A stretch of 64,000 bases of DNA from an uncultured Clostridia bacterium (GTDB lineage: Bacteria; Bacillota; Clostridia; Oscillospirales; Ruminococcaceae), in contig CANQTP010000003.1 of NCBI GenBank assembly GCA_947626755.1, positions 47,791-111,790 on the forward strand, written 5' to 3'. This document shows positions 43,524 to 52,596 of the stretch, piece by piece. The notes below the pieces were generated by a model. It was not told the DNA's origin. It made no database searches and was given only the letters and a program-made list of their open reading frames with translations. The position numbers were made by a program, and so were the translations under genes. The first letter of the stretch is position 1; each line of letters begins with the position of its first letter.

Positions 43524-44669
43524 ATGGCTGTTTACCTTGATAACGCGGCAACAACGCGTCCCTGCGAGCCTGCGGTATCGGCAGTTTTTCAGAATATGGT
43601 GGAGGACTACGGGAACCCCTCTTCGCTCCACGGAATGGGCATTACCGCCGAAAAGAACATGAACGAGGCGCGGAAAGCAATTGCCGCCGCGTTGGTCTGC
43701 GACCCGCAGTGCATAACTTTCACTTCGGGAGCTACGGAAGCCAACAACACGGCTGTTTTCGGAGCGGCAAAGAATTACGGCAAACGGAAGAAAAAGATAG
43801 TTGTTTCGGCGCTGGAACACCCTTCCGTTGCCGAACCCGTAAAGTATCTCGAGGAAAAGGAAGGCTTTGAAGTCGTCCGCGTAAAGCCGTCACGGGGCGG
43901 AGTTATCGACCCCGATGAATTTATCTCCGCAGTGGACGATAATACTTGCCTTGCTTCCTGTATGCTTGTAAACAACGAAACGGGGGCTATTCAGCCCGTG
44001 CGGAAAATTTTCTCCGCGGTAAAGCGGGAATTTCCCGAATGTATCACTCACTGCGACGCTGTTCAGGCGTTTATGAAAATGCCCATCAAGTCCGCGGAAC
44101 TTTTTGCGGACGTAATGGTAGTTTCGGGACACAAAGTCCACGCTGTCAAAGGCGTGGGAGCTATGTATATCCGCAAGGGGATAAGGATCGCTCCGCTGCT
44201 TCTGGGCGGCGGTCAGGAGAAAGGACTCCGCAGCGGAACGGAATCGGTGCCGCTTATAGCGGGTTTCGGAGCGGCAGTGCGGGCGCTTATGCCTACAATG
44301 AAAGTTGCCCACGAAAATGCGGAGCAGATCCGGGAATATCTTCTGAAAAAACTGGCAAAACTTGATTTTGTAACGTTAAATTCGGACGCGGAAAGCTGTT
44401 CGCCGTTTATAACAAATTTTTCCGTTCAGGGAATACGTTCCGAGACAATGCTCCACTATCTGGAAGAAAACGACATTTACGTTTCCAGCGGTTCGGCTTG
44501 CTCAAAGGGAGCGCACAGTTCGGTGCTGACGGCAATGGGAATTTCCGATGACTTAGCGGATTCCGCAATAAGAGTTTCGCTGTCAAGAACTACCACAATG
44601 GGGGAGATCGACCTGCTTGTGAATGCCCTTCAGAACGGGTATATGTCGCTTGCCAAAAAGAAAAAGTAA
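43524..44669 (+). CDS. Cysteine desulfurase (IscS/NifS type)
   Basis: 381 residues from the ATG at 43524, 9 bases after AAAGGA; a TTG at 43518 is rejected. It begins VYLDNAATTRPCEPAV. The PLP lysine is Lys204 in VSGHKVHAVKG, and the persulfide cysteine is Cys326 in SSGSACSKGAHSS. It moves sulfur from cysteine to acceptors. The next gene is thiI, 9 bases away, so its main partner here is probably ThiI for tRNA 4-thiouridine, as in Bacillus NifZ-ThiI. Confidence 0.94.
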   Translation: MAVYLDNAATTRPCEPAVSAVFQNMVEDYGNPSSLHGMGITAEKNMNEARKAIAAALVCDPQCITFTSGATEANNTAVFGAAKNYGKRKKKIVVSALEHPSVAEPVKYLEEKEGFEVVRVKPSRGGVIDPDEFISAVDDNTCLASCMLVNNETGAIQPVRKIFSAVKREFPECITHCDAVQAFMKMPIKSAELFADVMVVSGHKVHAVKGVGAMYIRKGIRIAPLLLGGGQEKGLRSGTESVPLIAGFGAAVRALMPTMKVAHENAEQIREYLLKKLAKLDFVTLNSDAESCSPFITNFSVQGIRSETMLHYLEENDIYVSSGSACSKGAHSSVLTAMGISDDLADSAIRVSLSRTTTMGEIDLLVNALQNGYMSLAKKKK

Positions 44670-44678
44670 GGAGACAAT

Positions 44679-45854
44679 ATGAAAGAACTGATAATTTTCA
44701 AAGAGGGAGAAATTGCCCTCAAAGGTCTTAACAAACGGAGTTTTGAGGACGCGTTTATCCGCAACCTTAAACATAGATTAAGTCCGCTTGGCAAATTTGA
44801 ATATGAGCGGGCGCAGTCCACGATTTACGCAATTCCCATGTCGGAGGACATCGACCTTGACGAAGCCGTGGAGCGCGGTTCAAAGGTTTTCGGCGCGGCT
44901 GCACTTTGCAGGGCGGCTGTGGTGGAAAAGGATTTTGAGGAAATTTCCCGCAAAGCCATCGAATACATCAAAGAAACGGCGGAAATTTCCCGCACTTTCA
45001 AGGTGGAAGCAAAACGCTCGGATAAGAAATTTCCCATGAAGTCTCCCGAGATCTGCATTGAGCTGGGCGGACGTATTCTTGAAGCATATCCGCATCTTAC
45101 TGTTGATGTGAAGAACCCGCAGATGGTAGTTACCGTTGAAATACGGGACACTGCCGCATATATCCACGCGGGAAATCTCAAAGCCGCGGGCGGGATCCCG
45201 GTGGGAACTTCGGGAAGCGCACTTCTGCTGCTTTCGGGGGGGATAGACAGTCCTGTCGCCGCGTATATGATGGCAAAACGCGGAGTGAAGCTTTCCGCCA
45301 TACATTATGTTTCCCCGCCATACACTTCCGAGCGGGCAAGAATGAAAGTTGAGCGGCTCTGCGAAAAGCTTACCCCATACTGCGGGGATATAGCTTTCTA
45401 CTGCGTTCCTTTCACGAAAATTCAGGAAGCTCTCCGCGATAACTGTCCCGAGGAATTTTTTACCATAATCATGCGGCGGCTTATGCTGGAAATTGCACAG
45501 CGCATTGCCGCGGAAAAGGAAATTCAGGCGCTTGTTACAGGTGAAAGCGTGGGACAGGTGGCAAGCCAGACCATGGGAGCCATCGTCTGCACCGATGCGG
45601 TGTGCCGCATGCCTGTTTTCCGTCCCGTTATCGGAATGGATAAGACGGAGATCGTGGAAATTGCACGGAAAATAGATACTTTTGATATTTCCATTGAGCC
45701 TTATGAGGATTGCTGCACGGTCTTTACGCCGAAACACCCCAAGACCCGTCCCGTTCCCGAGGAAGTGGAAAAAGCGCAGAATTCTTTTGATTTTGAGCCG
45801 CTTATTGCCGAAGCTGTTCGGGATACGGAACTGAAAGTTGTAAAATTAGAATAA
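44679..45854 (+). CDS. thiI: tRNA 4-thiouridine synthase / sulfurtransferase ThiI
   Basis: 391 residues. N-terminal ferredoxin-like and THUMP domains (about 1-165), then the PP-loop ATPase LLLSGGIDSPVAAYMMAKRG at about 180. ALVTGESVGQVASQT follows, and YEDCCTVFTPKHPKTRP near the C-terminus. The rhodanese domain of enterobacterial ThiI is absent, as is normal in Firmicutes. It adenylates U8 of tRNA and replaces oxygen with sulfur taken from the desulfurase encoded just upstream. Confidence 0.95.
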   Translation: MKELIIFKEGEIALKGLNKRSFEDAFIRNLKHRLSPLGKFEYERAQSTIYAIPMSEDIDLDEAVERGSKVFGAAALCRAAVVEKDFEEISRKAIEYIKETAEISRTFKVEAKRSDKKFPMKSPEICIELGGRILEAYPHLTVDVKNPQMVVTVEIRDTAAYIHAGNLKAAGGIPVGTSGSALLLLSGGIDSPVAAYMMAKRGVKLSAIHYVSPPYTSERARMKVERLCEKLTPYCGDIAFYCVPFTKIQEALRDNCPEEFFTIIMRRLMLEIAQRIAAEKEIQALVTGESVGQVASQTMGAIVCTDAVCRMPVFRPVIGMDKTEIVEIARKIDTFDISIEPYEDCCTVFTPKHPKTRPVPEEVEKAQNSFDFEPLIAEAVRDTELKVVKLE

Positions 45855-45942
45855 ATATTTAAATATTTCTTAAAATTATCGGACTTGTTTGTGAAAAACA
45901 GATGAAAAATATCGGTATTTCCTGAAAATTATATGTATCTCC

Positions 45943-45971
45943 TTGACGATTAGGATAAAAAGGTGTATTAT
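45943..45971 (+). promoter_or_regulatory. Promoter for the sortase cluster
   Basis: TTGACG (45943-45948), exactly 17 bases, then TATTAT (45966-45971), in the 164-base gap after thiI. It probably drives the four sortase genes and the SpoIID-like gene downstream. Confidence 0.75.
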
Positions 45972-46018
45972 TATAGTATCGGATAGTGTCGATAAATTTT
46001 GTTAATTGGAGGAAGTTC

Positions 46019-46981
46019 ATGGCACTTTCGGGAAGTGCCCGCAAGGCTTATAAAAAAGCCGTCAAGGCAAAGAAGAAAAGAATGCGCGGTCACTGGCTGC
46101 TCATACAGAAAGGCGACAGCGCAAAAGAAGTTGCAAGCAAGCTGTTCACGCAGTTTGCGGTGCTTGTGCTGATAGCCTGCGGACTTATTCTTGCAAACGA
46201 GCTTCGGCTTTCTCTCAGCACGAAAAATCTCAATAGTTCTCTGAAAGATCTTTATTATACCTACATCAGCCCGGGAGATAACGGCGGGGAACTTCTTGAC
46301 AGCGCAAAAGCACTGCTGGAGATCAATCCCGATACCGTGGGCTGGGTCCAGATAGACGGAACGAATATTTCCATGCCCGTAGTCCAGAAAAAGACTGCCG
46401 ACGGCAACGAAGCCTATCTGAAAACCGCTTTTGACGGAAGTGCCAACAAGGCGGGAACGATCTTTCTCGATATGAGGAACGTTTTAAACGCTCACGAAAG
46501 ATCGGACAATCTGATAATTTACGGTCACAATCAGAAAGACAAGACCATGTTCGGCGACCTTGCATATTACAAGAAGGATATAAACTTCTATTCTGAGCAC
46601 CCTGTTATAATTTTCAGTTCAAACTACAGGACGGACGTCTATAAGATATTTGCGTACTTCGTAACTCCTACGCTTGAGTCCCAGACTGCGGACGGGTATG
46701 TTTTTGACTACCACAACAGGCTGGATTTCAAAACAAGAGAACAGTATGACGATTTTATAAATAATGTAATGCTCCGTTCCCAGATAATCACGCCGGTAGA
46801 TGTGGAATACGGAGACAAGTTCCTTACTCTTTCCACCTGCTCAAATGAGTTCTCAAACTCCAGATTTGCCGTTTTTGCAAGGCGTGTCCGCGAGGGAGAG
46901 GACGAAACGGTGGACGTTTCACAGGCGTATCTGAATCCAAACGCCAAAGAGCCCGATTGGAACGTAATTTACAATAGGTAG
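46019..46981 (+). CDS. Class B sortase 1
   Basis: 320 residues from the ATG at 46019, 4 bases after TGGAGGAA; an upstream GTG at 45986 lacks such a site. Basic cytosolic N-terminus, one TM helix (about 42-60), then the sortase barrel. Catalytic residues are His170 (IIYGHNQKDKTMFG), Cys274 (LTLSTCSNEF) and Arg282 (NSRFAVFAR). Sortases cut a sorting signal and join the protein to cell-wall peptide or to another subunit. No sorting-signal protein is visible in the window. First of four tandem paralogues. Confidence 0.93.
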   Translation: MALSGSARKAYKKAVKAKKKRMRGHWLLIQKGDSAKEVASKLFTQFAVLVLIACGLILANELRLSLSTKNLNSSLKDLYYTYISPGDNGGELLDSAKALLEINPDTVGWVQIDGTNISMPVVQKKTADGNEAYLKTAFDGSANKAGTIFLDMRNVLNAHERSDNLIIYGHNQKDKTMFGDLAYYKKDINFYSEHPVIIFSSNYRTDVYKIFAYFVTPTLESQTADGYVFDYHNRLDFKTREQYDDFINNVMLRSQIITPVDVEYGDKFLTLSTCSNEFSNSRFAVFARRVREGEDETVDVSQAYLNPNAKEPDWNVIYNR

Positions 46982-46991
46982 GTGTTTTCCC

Positions 46992-47912
46992 ATGACTTCA
47001 AAAAAGCTTGTCACTATAATTGCTTCGGTGGTTCTGGCTGTTTCGGTCACAATTCTTGCGGTCTACTTTATAAAACAAGCGCAGAACCGTGCTGAAATAG
47101 AAAAACAGCGGGAAATGCACAACGATCCCGTGGTTATCACTCAGGCGACAACTACGGCACCGCCCGAGGAGACCACAGTTTCCGAAACAGAGCCGCCTCC
47201 TCTGGTAATGCTTGCAAACATTGAAAGCTTTGTGGAGGAAAATCCCGACACAGCGGGCTGGATAAAAGTTCCCGGAACGAATATTGACAATGTTGTGGTT
47301 CAGACGGATAACAACGATTACTACCTTGACAAGGATTTCTACGGAAACCGCAACATTGCGGGACAGATATATGTTGACTATCGCTGCGTTATAAATGATT
47401 ACGACAACAAGCAGACGGATAACGTCATTGTTTACGGTCACAATCAGGCAGATCTGAGTATGTTCGGAACGCTGAAAAAGTACAAGATAAAGAAGGAAAG
47501 CACGGGAAATTTCGATTTCTACCTGCAAAACCCCACTTTCAGCTTCAGCAGCCTTTATGAAGAATATACATACAAGATAATTGCCCTTTTTGTCATTGAG
47601 GTAGAACCTTATCAGACAAGGGACGGCATAATTTTTGACTACCATAACTATGTGAACTTTGCAGGGGAACGCTCCTTTGAGAAGTTCAAAGAGAATATAA
47701 TGGAGAGGACTGCCGTTAATACAGGTGTGGATTTCAATGAGGACGACAAGTTCATGACTCTTTCCACCTGTTCAAATGAGTTCGAGCCTTCAAGATTTGT
47801 TGTTATAGGCAGACGTGTCAGGGACGGCGAAAGCGCCGAAGTTGACACTTCCAAGGCGGAGCTTAACATGGATATGCTCGAACCCGACTACAGTTTCATT
47901 TACGGCAGATAA
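46992..47912 (+). CDS. Class B sortase 2
   Basis: 306 residues. TM helix at about 6-27 and a Thr/Glu-rich stalk (TTTAPPEETTVSETEPPP), then the barrel with GWIKVPGTNIDNVVVQTDNN. Catalytic His150 (VYGHNQADLSMFG), Cys260 (MTLSTCSNEF) and Arg268 (PSRFVVIGR). The start is 10 bases after sortase 1. It differs from the others in a longer insertion after the catalytic histidine (KYKIKKESTGNFDFYLQ). Confidence 0.93.
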   Translation: MTSKKLVTIIASVVLAVSVTILAVYFIKQAQNRAEIEKQREMHNDPVVITQATTTAPPEETTVSETEPPPLVMLANIESFVEENPDTAGWIKVPGTNIDNVVVQTDNNDYYLDKDFYGNRNIAGQIYVDYRCVINDYDNKQTDNVIVYGHNQADLSMFGTLKKYKIKKESTGNFDFYLQNPTFSFSSLYEEYTYKIIALFVIEVEPYQTRDGIIFDYHNYVNFAGERSFEKFKENIMERTAVNTGVDFNEDDKFMTLSTCSNEFEPSRFVVIGRRVRDGESAEVDTSKAELNMDMLEPDYSFIYGR

Positions 47913-47926
47913 CAGAGGTCATTTCA

Positions 47927-49951
47927 ATGTCTGATGATAAGAAATTTACTCTTGACGACATACTTGAAGAATACAAAGATAAAGACGCAAGCCGCTACGG
48001 GGAAAATAATGCAGACGGCAGTGAAGATACTGCTGAAACTGTGATTTCCGAACAGGAAGCGGCGGAGGACGTTCCGCAAGAGACGGAATATGACAACTAT
48101 GAGGACGGCGAGGAACAGGATATTTCCGTGAAGTTTTCGCCTGAGCCGATGTTTGCCCCTGCGGAACTGTTCGATTCGGAAGTTCCAAAAGACGCGGATA
48201 TGACGGTCGATGAGGAAGAAGAAAAAGAGGAGGAAACCGTTTCCCCCGAAGATATAACGCTTGACGATGATGAGGATATTCCCGAGGACACATCGGAGGA
48301 AGAACTTATCGCCGAGGAAGTTCCTGCGGGAAATGACGATACGGACAGCATTGAAACAGAGGAAATTGAAATAGAAGAGCCGAAAGATCAAGCTGCGGCA
48401 ACATGGGAAGAAAACGGTCTGCCCCATGAGATAACTGCCGCGGAGATCGCTCCGGAAATTATGGAAAAGGAAACGGAAACCGCGGAAAATGACGGAAAAA
48501 CTGTGGAAATTCCGGAAACGAGCGAAAGTATTTCCGAAATTTCCGAGGAAATATCCGATGCGGAAGATGTCAACGACAGATGGATAATAAGGTTCTTGAA
48601 AGGCATTTTCCCCGTCAAAGGTGACAGCATAGGCGAAATTATCCGCAAGATAATTTTCCTTGCGGCGCTGATAGTTTTCATAGGCGCGGGCGTAATGCTT
48701 ATAAGCACGCTGATACAGTCAAAAGCCGCGCAGGAAGTCAAGGAACAGGTAAAAAGCGTCATAACCACCACAGTGGCAACATATATTGACGAGGACGGAA
48801 ACGTTCAGACAGTTGCTCCCACCGAGGAGGAAATTGCACAGCACAATTTTGATGTTGCGGAATATTTCAAGAAGATAAACAAGGACTATGTGGGCTACCT
48901 TGAAGTTGAAGGCTGCGACATTCACGAGCCTGTGGTGCAGGGCGAGGACAACGAATACTATCTTAAAGTGAACATTTCGGGTGGCTACAACAAGGCGGGA
49001 ACGGTCTTTATGGACTGCCGCTGCACCGCCGACAAGGGCTATGTTTCCCCGAATATCGTGCTGTACGGTCACAATCAGGAGGACGGCACCATGTTCGGAA
49101 ACCTGAAAGAATACAAGCAGAATGTGGAATTTTACCGCGAACACCCGGTAGTAAACTTCAACACCGAGTATGAATCGGGAGTATACCTTATTTATGGATT
49201 TTTTGTGACTACAGTATATGAGAATCAGGACAGCGACGGCGAAGTTTTCCACTATCATGACTATATCGAGACACTTAACGATGAAAGGACATTCAACTGG
49301 TATCTGAACGAAATTCAGGAGCGGAATCAGATAATTTCTCCCGTGGACGTGAAGTTCGGGGATAAGCTTCTGTGCCTTTCCACCTGTTCAAATGAGTTCA
49401 CCGACTCGCGTTTCGTGGTTTTTGCAAGAAAACTCCGTGACGGCGAATCTGTGGAGGACTATGATTTCTCCTCCGCATATATGAATCCCAACGCCGAGGG
49501 CGTGGACTGGGACGCTATAATGTCCGCGGATCCGAATTATGAGCCCGAGGTCATAGGATCCGATGAGGAAGAGGAAGCATTTACAGGCTGGGAAAAATCC
49601 ATTGGCAAAAGCAATTCGGGAAACGGCGCAAAAAACAGGAAATTATCCATTTCTCCGCCCGAACAGACCGAAGCTGAAACAACTGTTCCCGAAGAGGAAA
49701 CGACGGTGAAGAAGTCCAAAAAGACAGAAACGGAAACTTCCGAAACGGAAGAGACCACAAAGAAGAAGTCCAAAAAGACGGAAACGGAAACTTCCGAAAC
49801 GGAAGAAACTACAAAGAAGAAGTCCAAAAAGACGGAAGCGGTAGATACAGAAACAAGCATTTCCGAAACAGAGAGTTCCGATACTGATGACGGAGCCGTA
49901 ACCGAGCCGCCGCCCGAAGAAGAAGGCAGCGAAACGGAGACTGCTGTCTGA
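47927..49951 (+). CDS. Class B sortase 3 with long acidic N-terminal and Lys/Thr/Glu-repeat C-terminal extensions
   Basis: 674 residues, twice the family length. A ~235-residue highly acidic N-terminal segment precedes the TM helix (about 237-264), so it should be cytosolic. The sortase barrel follows, with His382 (LYGHNQEDGTMFG), Cys487 (CLSTCSNEF) and Arg495. After it comes a ~130-residue wall-facing tail with an 18-residue repeat (KKSKKTETETSETEETTK). The cytosolic acidic domain is unusual for a sortase and could dock a partner. The gene begins 14 bases after sortase 2. Confidence 0.9.
   Translation: MSDDKKFTLDDILEEYKDKDASRYGENNADGSEDTAETVISEQEAAEDVPQETEYDNYEDGEEQDISVKFSPEPMFAPAELFDSEVPKDADMTVDEEEEKEEETVSPEDITLDDDEDIPEDTSEEELIAEEVPAGNDDTDSIETEEIEIEEPKDQAAATWEENGLPHEITAAEIAPEIMEKETETAENDGKTVEIPETSESISEISEEISDAEDVNDRWIIRFLKGIFPVKGDSIGEIIRKIIFLAALIVFIGAGVMLISTLIQSKAAQEVKEQVKSVITTTVATYIDEDGNVQTVAPTEEEIAQHNFDVAEYFKKINKDYVGYLEVEGCDIHEPVVQGEDNEYYLKVNISGGYNKAGTVFMDCRCTADKGYVSPNIVLYGHNQEDGTMFGNLKEYKQNVEFYREHPVVNFNTEYESGVYLIYGFFVTTVYENQDSDGEVFHYHDYIETLNDERTFNWYLNEIQERNQIISPVDVKFGDKLLCLSTCSNEFTDSRFVVFARKLRDGESVEDYDFSSAYMNPNAEGVDWDAIMSADPNYEPEVIGSDEEEEAFTGWEKSIGKSNSGNGAKNRKLSISPPEQTEAETTVPEEETTVKKSKKTETETSETEETTKKKSKKTETETSETEETTKKKSKKTEAVDTETSISETESSDTDDGAVTEPPPEEEGSETETAV
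49709..49840 (+). repeat. 54-bp coding tandem repeat in the sortase 3 tail
   Basis: Units start at 49709, 49763 and 49817 (the last truncated), each 54 bp and in frame, giving KKSKKTETETSETEETTK. Copies differ at a few synonymous positions. Such repeats change length by slippage, so tail length may vary between strains. Confidence 0.9.
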
Positions 49952-50027
49952 ACGAAAATAAAGATATTTCTCATATGGGAAAGTTAAAAATATGTGTAAA
50001 ACGAATTTGCGAAAGGAAGGATAGGCA

Positions 50028-51068
50028 ATGGCAATGTCGGACGAAGTCCGTTCGGCTCCAAGATACAAAACTCCCGAGAAAAAGCCGAAGAAAAGCTTTG
50101 CGGAAACTTTTATTCCCATGCGGGGCGACAGTTCGGGCGAGATAGTCAGCAAAATAATTGCGCTTGTGGCGATACTTGCGCTCATTGTCTGCGGGATCAT
50201 TCTCGGAGTTTACTTCTATCATATATTTGAAGCCAAGCAAAACCACAACGACATAAAGGATAAGCGGGTAATTTATGGCAGCAGTCAGTCCGCCGAAGCC
50301 GTGACGGACGGTGATGTTACCACTGTTCTTGATGATGACGGCGAAGTGATAAGACCTCCGCTTGTAACGCTGCCGTTTGCGGAGGAAATGCTTGCAATAA
50401 ATAAGGACTATGTGGGATATGTTTCCATTCCCAACTGCGTAGATGAAGCTGTCGTTCAGTACACCGACAACGACTATTATCTTAAAAAGAACATCTACGA
50501 TCAGACACGTTCCTGTGGAACAGTGTTTGCTGATTACCGCGACAATGTCAGCGATTATGCGGATCTCCAATCGGACAATATCGTGCTTTACGGTCACAAT
50601 CAGCGTGACGGAACGATGTTCGGACAACTGGACTATTACAAGTGGGATCCGAAATATTGGCTGAAAAATCCGTTCATATACTTTGACAACAAATATGAGC
50701 AGAGCGTATATGTTATTGTTGCATCATTTGTTATAAACACCGAGCCTGAGCATGACAACGGCTATGTTTTCGACTACCAGAACTACATTGAATTCAGCGA
50801 CAAATACCCGTTTGAGACCTTCAAGAAGGAAATTACCGAAAGAAGCCATTTCATTACGGGAATAGACATCAATGAGAACGACAAGTTCATTACGCTCTCT
50901 ACCTGCTCTTATGAGTGGGAACCTTCCCGCCATGTTGTTATAGGCAGGAAGTTAAGAGCGGACGAAACCACGGAAACAATCGATCTTTCGGGATTTGCAG
51001 TAAATCCAAACCCGAAATGGCCCGCCATTTACTATAAATATAACGGCGGTTCATATCAAGGAGAGTAG
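50028..51068 (+). CDS. Class B sortase 4
   Basis: 346 residues. Cytosolic start, TM helix at about 46-70, then the barrel with His190 (LYGHNQRDGTMFG), Cys293 (ITLSTCSYEWEP) and Arg301 (PSRHVVIGR). The residues around Cys and Arg deviate most from the other three copies (CSYEW for CSNEF), hinting at a different substrate. A gap of 76 bases separates it from sortase 3. A GGAAGGAT site precedes its ATG. Confidence 0.92.
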   Translation: MAMSDEVRSAPRYKTPEKKPKKSFAETFIPMRGDSSGEIVSKIIALVAILALIVCGIILGVYFYHIFEAKQNHNDIKDKRVIYGSSQSAEAVTDGDVTTVLDDDGEVIRPPLVTLPFAEEMLAINKDYVGYVSIPNCVDEAVVQYTDNDYYLKKNIYDQTRSCGTVFADYRDNVSDYADLQSDNIVLYGHNQRDGTMFGQLDYYKWDPKYWLKNPFIYFDNKYEQSVYVIVASFVINTEPEHDNGYVFDYQNYIEFSDKYPFETFKKEITERSHFITGIDINENDKFITLSTCSYEWEPSRHVVIGRKLRADETTETIDLSGFAVNPNPKWPAIYYKYNGGSYQGE

Positions 51069-51105
51069 AACAAAGATTCAGGACGTCAGAAAGAAGGGGT
51101 CAAAA

Positions 51106-52596
51106 ATGAAGCTTAACGCAGTGCTGGGCGCAATTGTGGGAATGCTGTTCCTTGGAACTATATGTACATTTGCGTTCTGCATGGTAGAGGACATTGATGA
51201 AAGTACCGTTTCTCCCGAATACATATACATTGAAAAGCAGGAGGACGATATTTTAGCGGAAGCGGCAGGTGAGGAGTTACCTCAGAAGCCCGCAGAAACG
51301 GAAATTGCCGCTCCGAAGAAAGAAAAGGAAAAACCGCAGGATATTGCTGAAGCTTCCGCAGAGGACGAATTTGATGAAGAAGCCGTTCCCGCAGCTGTCA
51401 CCGCTGTTCCGCGGAATGATGAGGAGCCTGTTACCGTTCCCGCAAAGACGGAAAGCGAGCAGGAAGAAGATCATCCCACAGATTACGATGTTGACGAATA
51501 CGATGACAGCAATACCGAAGCAAATGCGCAGTCGGTTTACGGCGGCGATAACAATGAGGATTCAACTTTGTCTGTAGAAGATGAGGAAGTTGAGGACGAT
51601 GAAACTTACGAGATCTTCGGAGATCCTTCATGGGTGGAGGAAGACTCCTCGGACAGCGAGCCGCAAGTAAGTCAGACAGCGGAAGTTACATTACAGGATC
51701 AGCAGCAGAAAAAGTCTGATATTGTTATCACGTTTTTTGATAACGGAAACAGTCAGGCGCAGCAGGAAGATACCGCTGATACCGAGACTTCCGATGATCA
51801 GCAGAATGTTCAGAGCGGAAGTATCACAACGGGTGAAACTTTCACCGCAAAATTTGACGGTGCTGTTCAGACGGTAAACGCTTACGATCTTATATGCTGG
51901 ATAGTCAACAACGAAGTTTCCGCAAGTTTCAGCGATGAAGCTATCAAGGCACAGGCTGTTGCGGCGTATTCATATGTGAAATATCATAACGTCAACGGTC
52001 TTACGCCGAATGTTCTGGTAAAGAAAAATCCTCCTCAGCATATAAAAGATATGGTCTCGTCGGTATGGGGAGTTTGCTGCTACTACAACGGCAAGGTCGC
52101 ACAGACTGTATATATGGCATCATCTTCAGGCTATACGGCGGACGCGGCAAACGTCTGGGGCGGAAGTTTCCCATATCTGAAAAGCGTTGCTTGTCCTTTT
52201 GATGTCGGAAACGATCCCAATTACGGTTCTACAAAAACCGTCAGCGAGTCGGAAATGCGTTCCTATCTGGAAAATTCGCTGGGCATCACTCTTTCAAATG
52301 ATCCGTACAACTGGATAAAGATAACAGGCTATGTGGACGGCAACTATGTTTCTTCTATAAACATCGACGATCAGACTACGATCTCGGGAAGAAAGATGCG
52401 GGAAAGCGTTTTCAACTACAAGCTGAAAAGTGCGGCTTTCGATGTTTATTACAGTGACGGAACATTCACATTCATTACATACGGCTACGGTCACGGCGTG
52501 GGAATGAGCCAGAACGGTGCGAATATTCTCGCGAAACAGGGGTATTCCTATAGTGATATACTTAAATACTATTTCACTGGAATTGAAGTATTATGA
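51106..52596 (+). CDS. SpoIID/LytB-domain protein with long acidic linker
   Basis: 496 residues. N-terminal signal/TM helix (about 4-24), a ~210-residue Glu/Asp-rich low-complexity linker, then a SpoIID domain from about 245: VNNEVSASFSDEAIKAQAVA with the likely catalytic Glu270, ASSSGYTADAANVWGG, and the closing GYGHGVGMSQNGANILAKQG. SpoIID enzymes are lytic transglycosylases that act on glycan strands lacking stem peptides. The linker suggests a wall-spanning rather than a sporulation role. It follows sortase 4 and overlaps the next gene by 4 bases. Confidence 0.9.
   Translation: MKLNAVLGAIVGMLFLGTICTFAFCMVEDIDESTVSPEYIYIEKQEDDILAEAAGEELPQKPAETEIAAPKKEKEKPQDIAEASAEDEFDEEAVPAAVTAVPRNDEEPVTVPAKTESEQEEDHPTDYDVDEYDDSNTEANAQSVYGGDNNEDSTLSVEDEEVEDDETYEIFGDPSWVEEDSSDSEPQVSQTAEVTLQDQQQKKSDIVITFFDNGNSQAQQEDTADTETSDDQQNVQSGSITTGETFTAKFDGAVQTVNAYDLICWIVNNEVSASFSDEAIKAQAVAAYSYVKYHNVNGLTPNVLVKKNPPQHIKDMVSSVWGVCCYYNGKVAQTVYMASSSGYTADAANVWGGSFPYLKSVACPFDVGNDPNYGSTKTVSESEMRSYLENSLGITLSNDPYNWIKITGYVDGNYVSSINIDDQTTISGRKMRESVFNYKLKSAAFDVYYSDGTFTFITYGYGHGVGMSQNGANILAKQGYSYSDILKYYFTGIEVL

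Noticed and set aside
42862..45854. HAD gene, cysteine desulfurase and thiI as part of the sortase system
   Set aside because: They are typical tRNA-thiolation and housekeeping genes, and a separate promoter at 45943-45971 restarts transcription for the sortases.
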